Positions 9,475 to 17,616 of a stretch of 64,000 bases of DNA are shown one piece after another (position 1 is the stretch's first letter; the number at the start of each line of letters is the position of its first letter). The DNA lies in NCBI RefSeq assembly GCF_008180155.1, contig NZ_VSZS01000064.1, forward strand, positions 248,001 to 312,000, read 5' to 3'. A program made the position numbers and the translations under genes. Under the pieces are notes generated by a model. That model saw nothing but the letters and a program-made list of their open reading frames with translations. It was not told the DNA's origin and did not search any database. The stretch is from Neoaquamicrobium microcysteis. Its GTDB lineage: Bacteria; Pseudomonadota; Alphaproteobacteria; Rhizobiales; Rhizobiaceae.

Positions 9475-9486
9475 GGAGCCGGCTCC
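9475..9486. promoter_or_regulatory. Intercistronic palindrome between tandem binding-protein genes
   Basis: A perfect 12-base palindrome (GGAGCC then GGCTCC) inside an 81-base GC-rich gap. Without a loop or T-run it is not a good terminator, but together with flanking GGCC/GGCC symmetry it could fold into a weak structure protecting the upstream mRNA. Confidence 0.35.
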
Positions 9487-9537
9487 GGCCGGCCCCCGCC
9501 TCAACGACAACAAAGCTGAAAACAGGGGAATAAAACC

Positions 9538-11034
9538 ATGAGACTGCTTCTTTCATCGCTGCTGGCGACGACCCTCCTCGCCACCGTGGGCGCATCGGCC
9601 CAGGATTTCCGCATCGGCCTTCAGGAAGACCCCGACGTGCTGGACCCGCACAAATCGCGCACCTTCGTCGGCCGCCTCGTCTACACCTCGCTCTGCGACA
9701 AGCTGATCGACGTCGATGCGGCGCTGGAGTTCGTGCCCCGCGTCGCCACCGACTGGAGCTGGAACGACGACAACACCCAGCTCACCTTCACCATCCGCGA
9801 CGACATGGTGTTCCATGACGGCGAGAAGCTGGACGCCGCAGCCGTCGCCGCCAATCTGGAGCGTGCCCGTACCCTGCCGGACAGCCTTCGCAAGAGCGAG
9901 CTTGCCTCGGTGACGGGCGTCGAGGCGACCGACGACACCACCGTCGTCCTCACGCTGGCCCAGCCCGACGCGACCCTGCTGGCGCAGCTTTCGGACCGCG
10001 CCGGCATGCTGCTTTCACCGGCCAGCTTCGAGACCGATGTCGGCACCAACCCCGTCTGCTCTGGCCCGTACAAATTCGTCAGCCGCGTGCAGAACGACCG
10101 CATCATCCTCGAGAAGTTCGCCGATCATCCGGAAGCCGACGACTATCATTTCGACCGCCTCGTCTTCCAGCCGATCCCCGATTCCACCGTGCGACTCGCC
10201 AATCTGCGCGCCGGCGATCTCGACATGCTGGAGAGGCTGAACCCGTCCGACGCCGCCACCGTGCGCGACGACGCTGCCCTGCAGTTCGTCACCGTCGCCG
10301 GTCTCGGCTATCAGGGCATCACCATCAACACCAGCGGCGAGGGCAAGGGCGACAACCCGCTCGGCACCGACAAGCGGGTCAGGCAGGCGCTTCAGCTCGC
10401 CATCGGCCGCGACATCATCAACGAAGTCGTCGGCAACGGCCTGTTCGAGCCGGCACAGCAGCCCTTCCCGCCTGCGAGCCCCTACAACAGCGAGAAGTTT
10501 CCGCTCGTGGCCCGCGACGTGGAGGCCGCGAAGGCGCTGCTGGCGGAGGCGGGCCACGAGCGCGTCTCCTTCGAGCTTGCCTTCGGCAACAACACGACGG
10601 CGTCGGCCATCAACGAGCTGATCCAGGCCATGGCGTCCGAAGCCGGCTTCGACATCAGCCTCCAGCCGACCGAGTTCGCCGCCATGCAGCAGGAGATGCA
10701 GGCCGGCAACTATCAGGCGGCGCAGATCGGCTGGTCCGGCCGCGTCGATCCCGATGGCAATCTCCACGGCTTCGTCACCTGCGAAGGCACCCTCAACGAT
10801 TCGAACTACTGCAACGAGGAGGTCGATCGCCTGCTCAACGAAGCGCGCCAGACGCCCGACACGCAGGCCCGCATTCCGCTCTACGAGCAGGCGCAGGCGA
10901 TCCTGATGGACGAGCTGCCGATCATCTATGTCTACCACCAGCCCTGGCCGTTCGTTCTGTCCTCGAACGTCGAGGGCTTCGAGGCCTATCCCGATGGCAT
11001 GCTGCGCCTCAAGGGCGTCAGCCTCGCCGACTAG
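9538..11034 (+). CDS. Peptide-family ABC substrate-binding protein (second tandem copy)
   Basis: A 498-residue family-5 binding protein, clearly a paralogue of the preceding gene. The mature N-termini align closely (DFRIGLQEDPDVLDPH versus DLRIALQDDPDVLDPH), as do all cysteine positions and the FSTY-poor C-terminal YPDGMLRLKGVS. A signal peptide of about 21 residues ends at ASA before QDF. It is preceded by an AGGGGAA site. Two binding proteins for one set of permeases suggest two related ligands or a widened range. The duplication is in-frame and both copies look intact. Confidence 0.94.
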   Translation: MRLLLSSLLATTLLATVGASAQDFRIGLQEDPDVLDPHKSRTFVGRLVYTSLCDKLIDVDAALEFVPRVATDWSWNDDNTQLTFTIRDDMVFHDGEKLDAAAVAANLERARTLPDSLRKSELASVTGVEATDDTTVVLTLAQPDATLLAQLSDRAGMLLSPASFETDVGTNPVCSGPYKFVSRVQNDRIILEKFADHPEADDYHFDRLVFQPIPDSTVRLANLRAGDLDMLERLNPSDAATVRDDAALQFVTVAGLGYQGITINTSGEGKGDNPLGTDKRVRQALQLAIGRDIINEVVGNGLFEPAQQPFPPASPYNSEKFPLVARDVEAAKALLAEAGHERVSFELAFGNNTTASAINELIQAMASEAGFDISLQPTEFAAMQQEMQAGNYQAAQIGWSGRVDPDGNLHGFVTCEGTLNDSNYCNEEVDRLLNEARQTPDTQARIPLYEQAQAILMDELPIIYVYHQPWPFVLSSNVEGFEAYPDGMLRLKGVSLAD

Positions 11035-11043
11035 TCATAACCC

Positions 11044-11067
11044 GGCGGCGGGCCATCGCCCGCCGCC
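11044..11067 (+). terminator. Intercistronic stem-loop after binding-protein gene
   Basis: A perfect 10-bp stem (GGCGGCGGGC and GCCCGCCGCC) closes on the loop CATC, starting 10 bases after the binding-protein stop. There is no T-run, and the operon continues 27 bases later. It is therefore more likely an mRNA-stabilising or partial-termination element that raises binding-protein over permease levels. Confidence 0.65.
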
Positions 11068-11094
11068 GCCATCCCATCGCGTGGTCGAAGCCTC

Positions 11095-12042
11095 ATGTTG
11101 AAGATCATTGCCAGGCGCGTGCTCGTCGCGATACCGACGCTGGTGCTCGTGACGCTGATCGTGTTCGGTTTGCAGAAGATCCTGCCGGGCGATCCGCTGC
11201 TGACGCTTGCGGGCGAGGAGCGCGATCCGCAGGTGCTGGCCTATCTGCGCGAAAAATACAGGCTCGACGACCCCTTCCACATGCAATACCTCGCCTGGCT
11301 CGGAAACGTGCTGACAGGCGATTTCGGCAACTCGCTGCGCACCGGCGTTCCCGTCTCCACGCTCATCGCCCAGAAGCTGCCGGTCACGCTCCAGCTTGCC
11401 GTCATGGCGATCATCATGGCGATGCTGATCGGCATCCCTGCGGGCATCATCTCGGCGGTGCGCAAGGGAACCACCACCGACTACGCCGCCAATGCGGTCG
11501 CGCTGTCGGGCATGTCGATCCCCAATTTCTGGCTCGGCATCATTCTCATCATGGTCGTGTCGGTGCAGTGGCGGCTGCTGCCGGCCTCGGGCTACGTGCC
11601 GCTGACGGAAAACCCCATCCAGTCGCTGCGCACCATGCTGATGCCGTCCTTCGTGCTGGCCACCGCGCTGGCGGCCTATCTGATGCGCCATACGCGCTCG
11701 GCCATGCTGGGCGTGCTCACGTCCGACTATATCCGCACCGCGCGCGCCAAGGGCCTCCTGCCCAAGACCGTGATCCTCAAGCACGCGCTGCGCAACGCGC
11801 TGATGCCCATCGTCACCCTGTCCACGCTTCTCTTCGGCGAGTTGCTGGCCGGCGCGGTGCTCACCGAGCAGGTGTTCACCATTCCCGGCTTCGGCAAGCT
11901 CATCGTCGATGCCGTGTTCACCCGCGACTATGCGGTGGTGCAGGGCGTGGTGCTGTGCACGGCGGTCGGCTTCATCTTCATGAACCTTGTCGCCGACGTG
12001 CTCTACATCCTCATCAACCCCCGCCTGAGGCATCCCCAATGA
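11095..12042 (+). CDS. Peptide-type ABC transporter permease (DppB-like)
   Basis: A 315-residue inner-membrane permease with the DppB/OppB layout: an N-terminal membrane helix (residues 9-30), a periplasmic loop with LPGDPLL and a further five helices. The cytoplasmic EAA loop is seen as DYIRTARAKGLLPKTVILKHALRNALMP. It starts at ATG 11095 after a hairpin-containing gap and overlaps the next permease by ATGA. It forms the heterodimeric channel with the next gene product and is powered by the two ATPases encoded upstream. Confidence 0.95.
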   Translation: MLKIIARRVLVAIPTLVLVTLIVFGLQKILPGDPLLTLAGEERDPQVLAYLREKYRLDDPFHMQYLAWLGNVLTGDFGNSLRTGVPVSTLIAQKLPVTLQLAVMAIIMAMLIGIPAGIISAVRKGTTTDYAANAVALSGMSIPNFWLGIILIMVVSVQWRLLPASGYVPLTENPIQSLRTMLMPSFVLATALAAYLMRHTRSAMLGVLTSDYIRTARAKGLLPKTVILKHALRNALMPIVTLSTLLFGELLAGAVLTEQVFTIPGFGKLIVDAVFTRDYAVVQGVVLCTAVGFIFMNLVADVLYILINPRLRHPQ

Positions 12043-12905
12043 GCGTTCAGGCAGAAGCCATCGCGCCGCGCCGCAGGCTCGGACGCGCGGCGACCAAGTT
12101 CCTCGCCAACCGCAGCGCCGTGTTCGGCGGCGTGCTCGTCAGCGTCTTCGTGCTGATGGCTCTGCTGGCGCCGGTGCTCACCAGCTACGATCCGTTCGCG
12201 ACATCCTTCACCTCGATCCGCAAGCCGCCCTCGGCCGATTTCTGGCTGGGCACCGACGAGCTGGGCCGCGACATCTACACCCGCATGCTCTACGGCGCGC
12301 GCGCCTCGCTCATGGCGGGTGTGGTCTCGGTCGCCATCGCGGTCGCCGTCGGCGTTCCCTTCGGGCTGCTGGCAGGTTTCTACGGAGGCTGGGTCGACGC
12401 CTCCGTCTCCCGCGTGACCGAGGCGCTGCTGGCGATCCCCTTCCTCATCCTCGCCATCGCGCTCGCCGCCTTCCTCGGGCCCAGCCTCACCAACGCGATG
12501 ATAGCCATCGGCCTGTCGGCCACGCCGATCTTCATCCGCCTCACGCGCGGCCAGACGCTGGCGGTCAAGACGGAGGATTATGTCGAAGGTGCGCGCGCCA
12601 TCGGCCTGCCCAACGTGCTCATCATCACCCGCTACATCTTCCCCAACGTGCTGCCGCCCATCGTCGTGCAGGCGACCATCACCATCGCCACCGCCATCAT
12701 CGCGGAGGCCAGCCTTTCCTTCCTCGGCCTCGGCCAGCAGCCGCCCAACCCCTCATGGGGCTCGATGCTCAACACGGCCAAGAACTTCATGACCCAGGCC
12801 CCCTGGATGTCGATCTTCCCCGGCGGCGCGATCTTTATGGTCGTGCTCGGCTTCAACCTCCTCGGCGACGGCCTGCGCGACGCGCTCGACCCTCGCGATC
12901 ATTGA
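12039..12905 (+). CDS. Peptide-type ABC transporter permease (DppC-like)
   Basis: A 288-residue permease of the DppC/OppC type. The N-terminal cytoplasmic arm is followed by a helix at about residues 25-47. The FWLGTDELGRDIYTR motif typical of DppC is present, and an EAA loop reads DYVEGARAIGLPNVLIITRYIFPN. The start is fixed by the ATGA overlap with the DppB-like gene; the longer open frame upstream only shadows that gene. The C-terminus LGDGLRDALDPRDH is the usual family end. It is followed after 23 bases by the gamma-glutamyltransferase gene. Confidence 0.95.
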   Translation: MSVQAEAIAPRRRLGRAATKFLANRSAVFGGVLVSVFVLMALLAPVLTSYDPFATSFTSIRKPPSADFWLGTDELGRDIYTRMLYGARASLMAGVVSVAIAVAVGVPFGLLAGFYGGWVDASVSRVTEALLAIPFLILAIALAAFLGPSLTNAMIAIGLSATPIFIRLTRGQTLAVKTEDYVEGARAIGLPNVLIITRYIFPNVLPPIVVQATITIATAIIAEASLSFLGLGQQPPNPSWGSMLNTAKNFMTQAPWMSIFPGGAIFMVVLGFNLLGDGLRDALDPRDH

Positions 12906-12928
12906 CCACACCACGGAGCAGACCATCC

Positions 12929-14725
12929 ATGTTCACCACAAGGCCCGAGATCCTCGGCACGTTCGGCGTCGTCACGACAACCCACTGGCTCGCCTCGCAG
13001 TCCGGCATGGCGATGCTGGAACGCGGCGGCAACGCCTTCGACGCGGCCGTCGCGGCCGGCTTCGTGCTGCAGGTGGTCGAGCCCCATCTGGTCGGGCCGG
13101 GCGGCGAAGTTCCGATCGTGTTCCACTCCGCCAGGACGGGCAGGACGCAGGTGCTGTGCGGGCAGGGCACCACGCCGGCAGGCGCGACGATGGAGCACTA
13201 CAAGTCTGAAGGCCTGACGCTCATCCCCGGCAACGGCCTGCTGGCGACCGTCATCCCCGGCGCGTTCGACGCATGGATGCAGCTTCTGCGCGACCATGGC
13301 TCGCTGCCGCTGGCCGAGGTGATGGCGCCTGCGATCCACTATGCCGAGAACGGGCACCCGATGCTGCCGCGCGTCGCCAACACCATCGCCGGGCTGAAGG
13401 ATTTCTTCGCCCGCGAATGGCCCACCTCGGCCGCCTTCTTCACCCCCGGCGGCAGCCTGCCCGAGGCGAAGAAGCTGTTCCGCAACGAGGCGCTGGCCAA
13501 CACGTGGAAGCGCATCGTCGCCGAATCGCAGGCCGGCGGCGGCAGCCGCGAAAAGCAGGTCGACCGGGCACGCGATGCCTTCTACCGTGGTTTCGTTGCC
13601 GAAACGATCGAGCGTTTCGTCAATGAAAACGAGGTCATGGACGAAAGCGGCAAGCGCCATCGCGGCGTCATCACCGCCGACGACATGGCCGGCTGGCAAG
13701 CCACTTACGAGGAGCCGCTGACCTACGACTATCACGGCTATCGCCTCAACAAGATCGGCGCGTGGGGGCAGGGGCCGGTCTTCCTTCAGACGCTGGCGCT
13801 GCTCAAGGGCTTCGACATCGGCGCGATGGACACGCGGGGGCCGGATTTCGTCCACACGCTCACCGAAGCGATGAAGCTCGCCTTCGCAGACCGCGAATAT
13901 TACTACAGCGACCCGAACTTCATCGACGTGCCGGTCGAGACGCTGCTGTCGGACGCCTACAACGACGAACGGCGCAGGCTGATCGAAAGGCAGGCCTCGC
14001 TCGAGCTGCGGCCCGGCCGCATCGCCGGCTATGAGGACCAGATCGCGCGCATGGATGCCGCTCTCGAGCGCCTGTCGCGCGTCGCCAATCCCGACGCGGC
14101 TTCCGCCGAGCCCACCATGGCCGACATGCGCTCCGTGCGGCGCGGCGATACCGTCCATATCGACGCCATCGACAAGGACGGCAACATGGTCGCCGCCATG
14201 CCTTCAGGCGGCTGGCTGCAATCCTCGCCCTATATTCCCGAGCTCGGCTTCATGCTCAACACGCGGGCGCAGATGTTCTGGCTGGAGGAGGGACTGCCCG
14301 CCAGCCTCGCGCCGGGCAAGCGGCCACGCACCACGCTCACGCCCAGCCTCGCCGAAAAGGACGGCCGCCCCTACATGGTCTTCGGCACGCCCGGCGGCGA
14401 CCAGCAGGAGCAGTGGCAGCTTCAGTTCTTCCTGCGGCACGTCCATCACGGGCTCAACCTGCAGGAAGCCATCGACATGCCGATGTCGCATACCGCGCAC
14501 TTCCCCAACTCGTTCTATCCGCGCGACCGCAAACCCGGAAACCTCGCCATCGAGGAGACTTTCGGGTCCGAAACGATCGAGGAACTGAAAGCGCGCGGCC
14601 ACCGCCTCGACGTGACGCCTGAATGGTCTATCGGCCGCATGGTGGCGGCCGCCCGCGACGAGGACGGCATTCTTCGCGCCGCAGCGACCCCGCGCCTGAT
14701 GCAGGCCTACGCGGTCGGGCGCTAG
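12929..14725 (+). CDS. ggt: Gamma-glutamyltransferase family protein, probably cytosolic
   Basis: A 598-residue member of the Ntn-hydrolase gamma-glutamyltransferase family, which cleaves gamma-glutamyl bonds such as that of glutathione after autocatalytic processing. The N-terminal part starts TFGVVTTTHWLASQ, and the expected processing threonine is Thr408 in RRGDTVHIDAID. Glycine-rich SGGW and the GTPGGDQQ oxyanion region follow. There is no signal peptide, unlike the classic periplasmic enzyme, so substrate brought in by the adjacent ABC importer would be hydrolysed in the cytosol. The start at 12929 is chosen because the upstream open frame covers the permease gene. It ends the operon, 62 bases before a hairpin repeat. 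Confidence 0.9.
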   Translation: MFTTRPEILGTFGVVTTTHWLASQSGMAMLERGGNAFDAAVAAGFVLQVVEPHLVGPGGEVPIVFHSARTGRTQVLCGQGTTPAGATMEHYKSEGLTLIPGNGLLATVIPGAFDAWMQLLRDHGSLPLAEVMAPAIHYAENGHPMLPRVANTIAGLKDFFAREWPTSAAFFTPGGSLPEAKKLFRNEALANTWKRIVAESQAGGGSREKQVDRARDAFYRGFVAETIERFVNENEVMDESGKRHRGVITADDMAGWQATYEEPLTYDYHGYRLNKIGAWGQGPVFLQTLALLKGFDIGAMDTRGPDFVHTLTEAMKLAFADREYYYSDPNFIDVPVETLLSDAYNDERRRLIERQASLELRPGRIAGYEDQIARMDAALERLSRVANPDAASAEPTMADMRSVRRGDTVHIDAIDKDGNMVAAMPSGGWLQSSPYIPELGFMLNTRAQMFWLEEGLPASLAPGKRPRTTLTPSLAEKDGRPYMVFGTPGGDQQEQWQLQFFLRHVHHGLNLQEAIDMPMSHTAHFPNSFYPRDRKPGNLAIEETFGSETIEELKARGHRLDVTPEWSIGRMVAAARDEDGILRAAATPRLMQAYAVGR

Positions 14726-14738
14726 AGCACGTTGCAGG

Positions 14739-14754
14739 CGGGTGGAAACACCCG
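14739..14754 (+). terminator. Stem-loop after the gamma-glutamyltransferase gene
   Basis: A 6-bp stem (CGGGTG and CACCCG) closes on a GAAA tetraloop, 13 bases after the stop. It is stable but has no T-run. It may act with the larger hairpin repeat just downstream as a transcription end or RNA-processing site. Confidence 0.45.
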
Positions 14755-14787
14755 GCGTCGCATACATGCGGCTAAATCAACAAGTTG

Positions 14788-14836
14788 GACCATGATGTCG
14801 TCCGAAAACTAGTTCCCGCTTTTCGGCATCATGGTC
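14788..14836. repeat. Rhizobiales-type intergenic palindromic repeat
   Basis: A long imperfect hairpin. GACCATGATG (14788-14797) pairs with CATCATGGTC (14827-14836). Inside it CCGAAAA (14802-14808) pairs with TTTTCGG (14820-14826). The sequence resembles a short palindromic element I know as very common between genes in Rhizobiales, usually written with a GGAACCGGTTTTCGG core. It lies between convergent genes and can fold as an RNA terminator in either direction. Confidence 0.7.
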
Positions 14837-14862
14837 TAGGGCGCAGTCGCTCCCTCCCGCCG

Positions 14863-15918
14863 CTACCCCTTGAGTTGCGGCGGGATGTTCTCGCGGAAGA
14901 TCACCTCCATCGCCAGCGGGCGCTGGGCATCGCCGTTCGACGGCGCGTCCGGCGGCCGCGAGAATCGCGCCAGCGTCTGCGCGATGGTCTGGTCCGGGTC
15001 CGAATTGATCACCACGTCCATCGTGCCTTCGATCAGCAGGCGTCTGGTGTCGCCCGTCAGCCCGTGGCCGATGAAGACGACATCGCCGCCCTTGCCCTGT
15101 TCGCGCAACGCGCGGCCGATGCCGTCCGACGCGCCGCCGACATTGTAGATGCCGACGAGGTCGGGGTTCTGCTCGAGCAGGGAAAGCGTGTGGCGGTAGT
15201 TTTCGTTGCGGTCGTCGTGCCCCTCGCGCATGCCCACGACGCGCAGGCCCGGATGCGCCTCCTCGATGAGGCTGAGGAAGCCCATCTCGCGCTCGGCATG
15301 GGCGCGGTAGTTGCGGCTGCCCGCCACAAGCGCGACACTGCCTTCGCGCACCCTGCAGAAGCGGCCTAGCAGCAGCGCGGCGGTCCGGCCCGCCGCCTGG
15401 TTGTCGAGCCCGATATAGGCTTCGCGGCCCGGATGCGGCAGGTCGGATACGATGGTGATCAGCCGCGTGCCGCCGTCGGCCACTTCCTCCGCCGCCTCGC
15501 GCACCAGCGGGTGGTCCACCGCCATGAAGGCGATGCCGTCGGCCCACCGGGCGTGATGGCGAAGTGCCGTCGCCAGCGCGCCGGCGTCGAAGCTCTCGAT
15601 GAAGAAGCAGCGCACCGGCACGTCGTCGCGCAGGCTCGTCTCGGCGATCGCGCGCACCTTGTCGCCGAGCAGGCGCAGATAGGGGTTGCCGCCCTTCGGC
15701 AGCAGGAAGGCGACGTTGGGCGGCCGCGGCCCCGACAGGCGCTCGCGCTCCTCGGCCTCCATGTAGCCGAGCGCGACGGCGGCCTTCAGCACGCGCTCGA
15801 CGGTGCGCGGCTTCACCCCCTTGCGCCGGTTCAGCACGCGGTCGACCGTCGCCAGCGACACCCCGGCCGTGGCCGCCACATCGGACATAGAGGGGATGAT
15901 GCCGGTTTCTGATGACAC
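14863..15918 (-). CDS. LacI-family regulator of the TRAP/RuBisCO-like cluster
   Basis: A 351-residue LacI-type regulator. The helix-turn-helix reads MSDVAATAGVSLATVDRVLNRR and is followed by a periplasmic-sugar-binding-like sensor domain to the C-terminus. I choose the GTG at 15918 because TTGAGG lies 9 bases upstream. An ATG at 15888 has no ribosome site, and the ATGs at 15960/15957 would add an AT-rich stretch unlike coding sequence here. It is divergent from the TRAP operon, with 124 bases between them that hold a palindrome. It probably represses that operon until the imported sugar acid or an intermediate binds. Confidence 0.9.
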   Translation of the reverse strand: MSSETGIIPSMSDVAATAGVSLATVDRVLNRRKGVKPRTVERVLKAAVALGYMEAEERERLSGPRPPNVAFLLPKGGNPYLRLLGDKVRAIAETSLRDDVPVRCFFIESFDAGALATALRHHARWADGIAFMAVDHPLVREAAEEVADGGTRLITIVSDLPHPGREAYIGLDNQAAGRTAALLLGRFCRVREGSVALVAGSRNYRAHAEREMGFLSLIEEAHPGLRVVGMREGHDDRNENYRHTLSLLEQNPDLVGIYNVGGASDGIGRALREQGKGGDVVFIGHGLTGDTRRLLIEGTMDVVINSDPDQTIAQTLARFSRPPDAPSNGDAQRPLAMEVIFRENIPPQLKG

Positions 15919-15943
15919 GTCAAAAAACCTCAATAATGAATGT

Positions 15944-15972
15944 TTGACGTGAAGCATCATGCTTCCTAGCCT
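15944..15972 (+). promoter_or_regulatory. Candidate promoter of the TRAP operon with operator in the spacer
   Basis: TTGACG (15944-15949), a 17-base spacer and TAGCCT (15967-15972) face the TRAP genes. The spacer contains the palindrome GAAGCAT-C-ATGCTTC (15951-15965), placed to block RNA polymerase when bound by the divergent LacI protein. On the minus strand TTGACA occurs at 15980-15975, which could be the -35 for the regulator itself. Confidence 0.55.
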
Positions 15973-16042
15973 TCTGTCAAGAGGAGCAAGAGGGTGTGGT
16001 GTCGTCGCCACGAGCCCTCGAAACACATCAAGGGAGGTAGGC

Positions 16043-17062
16043 ATGGCAGGACAGTTCAATTCGTTCACCCGGCGCGGGGCGCTGGCTCTGGGGCTTGGTG
16101 CCGGCGCGCTGGCGATGACGCCGCGCTGGGCCTCGGCCCAGTCGCTCAACCTGCGCTACGGCCACAACAACGAGCCGTCCAGCGTGGCGGGCGCGCAGGC
16201 CGACTGGTTCGCCGAGGCGCTCGGCAGGCACTCCGGCGGCGACATCGCCGTTCAGGTGTTTCCGTCCTCGCAGCTGGGCAAGCTTCAGGAGCTGGCCGAG
16301 GCCGTCTCGCTCGGCACCATCGCGTTTTCGCACAACACGGCCGGCGGCATCGGCTCGCTCTACGAGCCCTTCGGCGCGCTCGACACGCCCTATCTCTACC
16401 GCGACATCGACCACCTCATGAAGGTGATGGACATCAACTCGCCGGTCATGCAGGAGCTGAACCAGGGCCTGATCGAGGCCGCCAACGTGCGCGTCATCTA
16501 CGCCCACTATTTCGGCCGCCGCAATCTCACCGCCAACAAGGCGGTCTACAAGCCGGCCGACCTTGCGGGCGAGAAGATCCGCTCCGTGCCGTTCCCCATC
16601 TACCAGACCGCCATCGAGGGCATGGGCGCTGCACCCGTGCCGGTCGACTGGTCGGAGGTGCCCACCGCGCTCGCCACTGGCGTCGTGGCGGGTCAGGAGA
16701 ACCCGGTCAACGTCATCCTCAACGTCAAGCTCTACGAGGTCCAGTCGCACCTCATGCTCACGGGCCACATGTCCAACGCCGAGGTCGTCGTGATGAACGA
16801 GGACGTTTGGCAGGGCCTCAGCGACGCGCAGAAGCAGGCGGTCGAGGCAGCCTCCCTCGAAATCCGCGAGCGTGCGACGAAGGCGATCGAGGAGAACGAG
16901 GAAAAGGAAACCGCCGAGCTGCGCGAGATGGGCATGACCGTGATCGGCCCCGAGGACGGGCTCGACATCGAGGCCTTCCGCGCGTCCGTGTCGACGCTGG
17001 TCGATCAGCGCTTTGGCGAGAAGTACGGCGATCTCTACGAGAAGATCCGGGCCATCGCCTGA
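16043..17062 (+). CDS. dctP: TRAP transporter substrate-binding protein (DctP)
   Basis: A 339-residue periplasmic binding protein of the DctP family. The leader contains a twin-arginine pattern (FTRRGALALGLGAG) and a cleavage region ending ASAQ, so Tat export is likely. The mature protein starts SLNLRYGHNNEPSS and shows the family arginine region near RSVPFPIYQ. A strong GGGAGG site lies 5 bases before the ATG; a longer frame upstream lacks one. It is first in the TRAP operon, 124 bases from the divergent LacI gene. Clustered enzymes (RuBisCO-like protein, DUF1537 kinase) suggest a branched sugar acid or its lactone as ligand. Confidence 0.94.
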   Translation: MAGQFNSFTRRGALALGLGAGALAMTPRWASAQSLNLRYGHNNEPSSVAGAQADWFAEALGRHSGGDIAVQVFPSSQLGKLQELAEAVSLGTIAFSHNTAGGIGSLYEPFGALDTPYLYRDIDHLMKVMDINSPVMQELNQGLIEAANVRVIYAHYFGRRNLTANKAVYKPADLAGEKIRSVPFPIYQTAIEGMGAAPVPVDWSEVPTALATGVVAGQENPVNVILNVKLYEVQSHLMLTGHMSNAEVVVMNEDVWQGLSDAQKQAVEAASLEIRERATKAIEENEEKETAELREMGMTVIGPEDGLDIEAFRASVSTLVDQRFGEKYGDLYEKIRAIA

Positions 17063-17088
17063 TCGCCGCCGCCTGATCACCGCATGAG

Positions 17089-17616
17089 ATGCAGGACATG
17101 ACCGCTCCAGCCGCCGACATCCCCGCCGGGCGCCCGCTTGCGGCCGTCGCCACGCTGTGCCGCAACGTGGCGGTCCTGCTGCTCGCCTTGATGAGCGTGC
17201 TCATCATCGTCCAGATCGTCGGCCGCAACGTGTTTGCGACCGGCACGCCCTGGGCTGACGAGCTGGCGCGCTTCTGCGGCGTTTCGCTGGTCTTCCTCTG
17301 CATCCCGGTGCTGGCCTTGCGGGGCCAGCACGTCGCCGTCGACATGGTGCCGATGATGCTGCCTCCCGCCGGGCGGCGCGCCTTCGCGATCGTCGGCGAG
17401 CTGATGGTCCTTTCCTTCGCCTGCATCATGGTCTGGGCGCTCTACGCCTTTCTCGAGCGGGCGTGGAAGTTCGCCACGCCCACGCTGGGCATTCCCAACT
17501 GGGTGCTCTACGCGCCGGCCGCCATCGCCTTCGGTCTGCTGGCGCTGGTCACCGTCGCGCGTCTCGCAGGCCTCATGCGCAACGCACCCGCCGGCCGTGA
17601 GGAAAAGCCGTCATGA
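17089..17616 (+). CDS. dctQ: TRAP transporter small permease (DctQ)
   Basis: A 175-residue small membrane subunit with four hydrophobic segments at about residues 24-48, 62-82, 98-122 and 140-160, the standard DctQ topology. The motif VGRNVFATGTPWADELARF around residue 40-60 is characteristic. An alternative ATG three codons downstream (17098) would give almost the same protein. The stop overlaps the ATG of the large permease (ATGA), so the two subunits are made together. DctQ links binding protein docking to the DctM channel. Confidence 0.93.
   Translation: MQDMTAPAADIPAGRPLAAVATLCRNVAVLLLALMSVLIIVQIVGRNVFATGTPWADELARFCGVSLVFLCIPVLALRGQHVAVDMVPMMLPPAGRRAFAIVGELMVLSFACIMVWALYAFLERAWKFATPTLGIPNWVLYAPAAIAFGLLALVTVARLAGLMRNAPAGREEKPS

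Noticed and set aside
9475-9486. Rho-independent terminator between the tandem binding proteins
   Set aside because: There is a palindrome but no loop or T-run, and the second gene has no evident separate promoter.
7318-9513. A 731-codon open frame on the minus strand
   Set aside because: It lies antisense to the well-supported ATPase and first binding-protein genes. It has no family resemblance, is His/Arg/Asp/Gly-rich as expected of antisense high-GC DNA, and lacks a plausible start context.
15889-16149. Upstream extension of the first LacI gene
   Set aside because: It crosses the promoter/operator region, and its AT-rich codons are unlike the rest. GTG 15918 has the best ribosome site.
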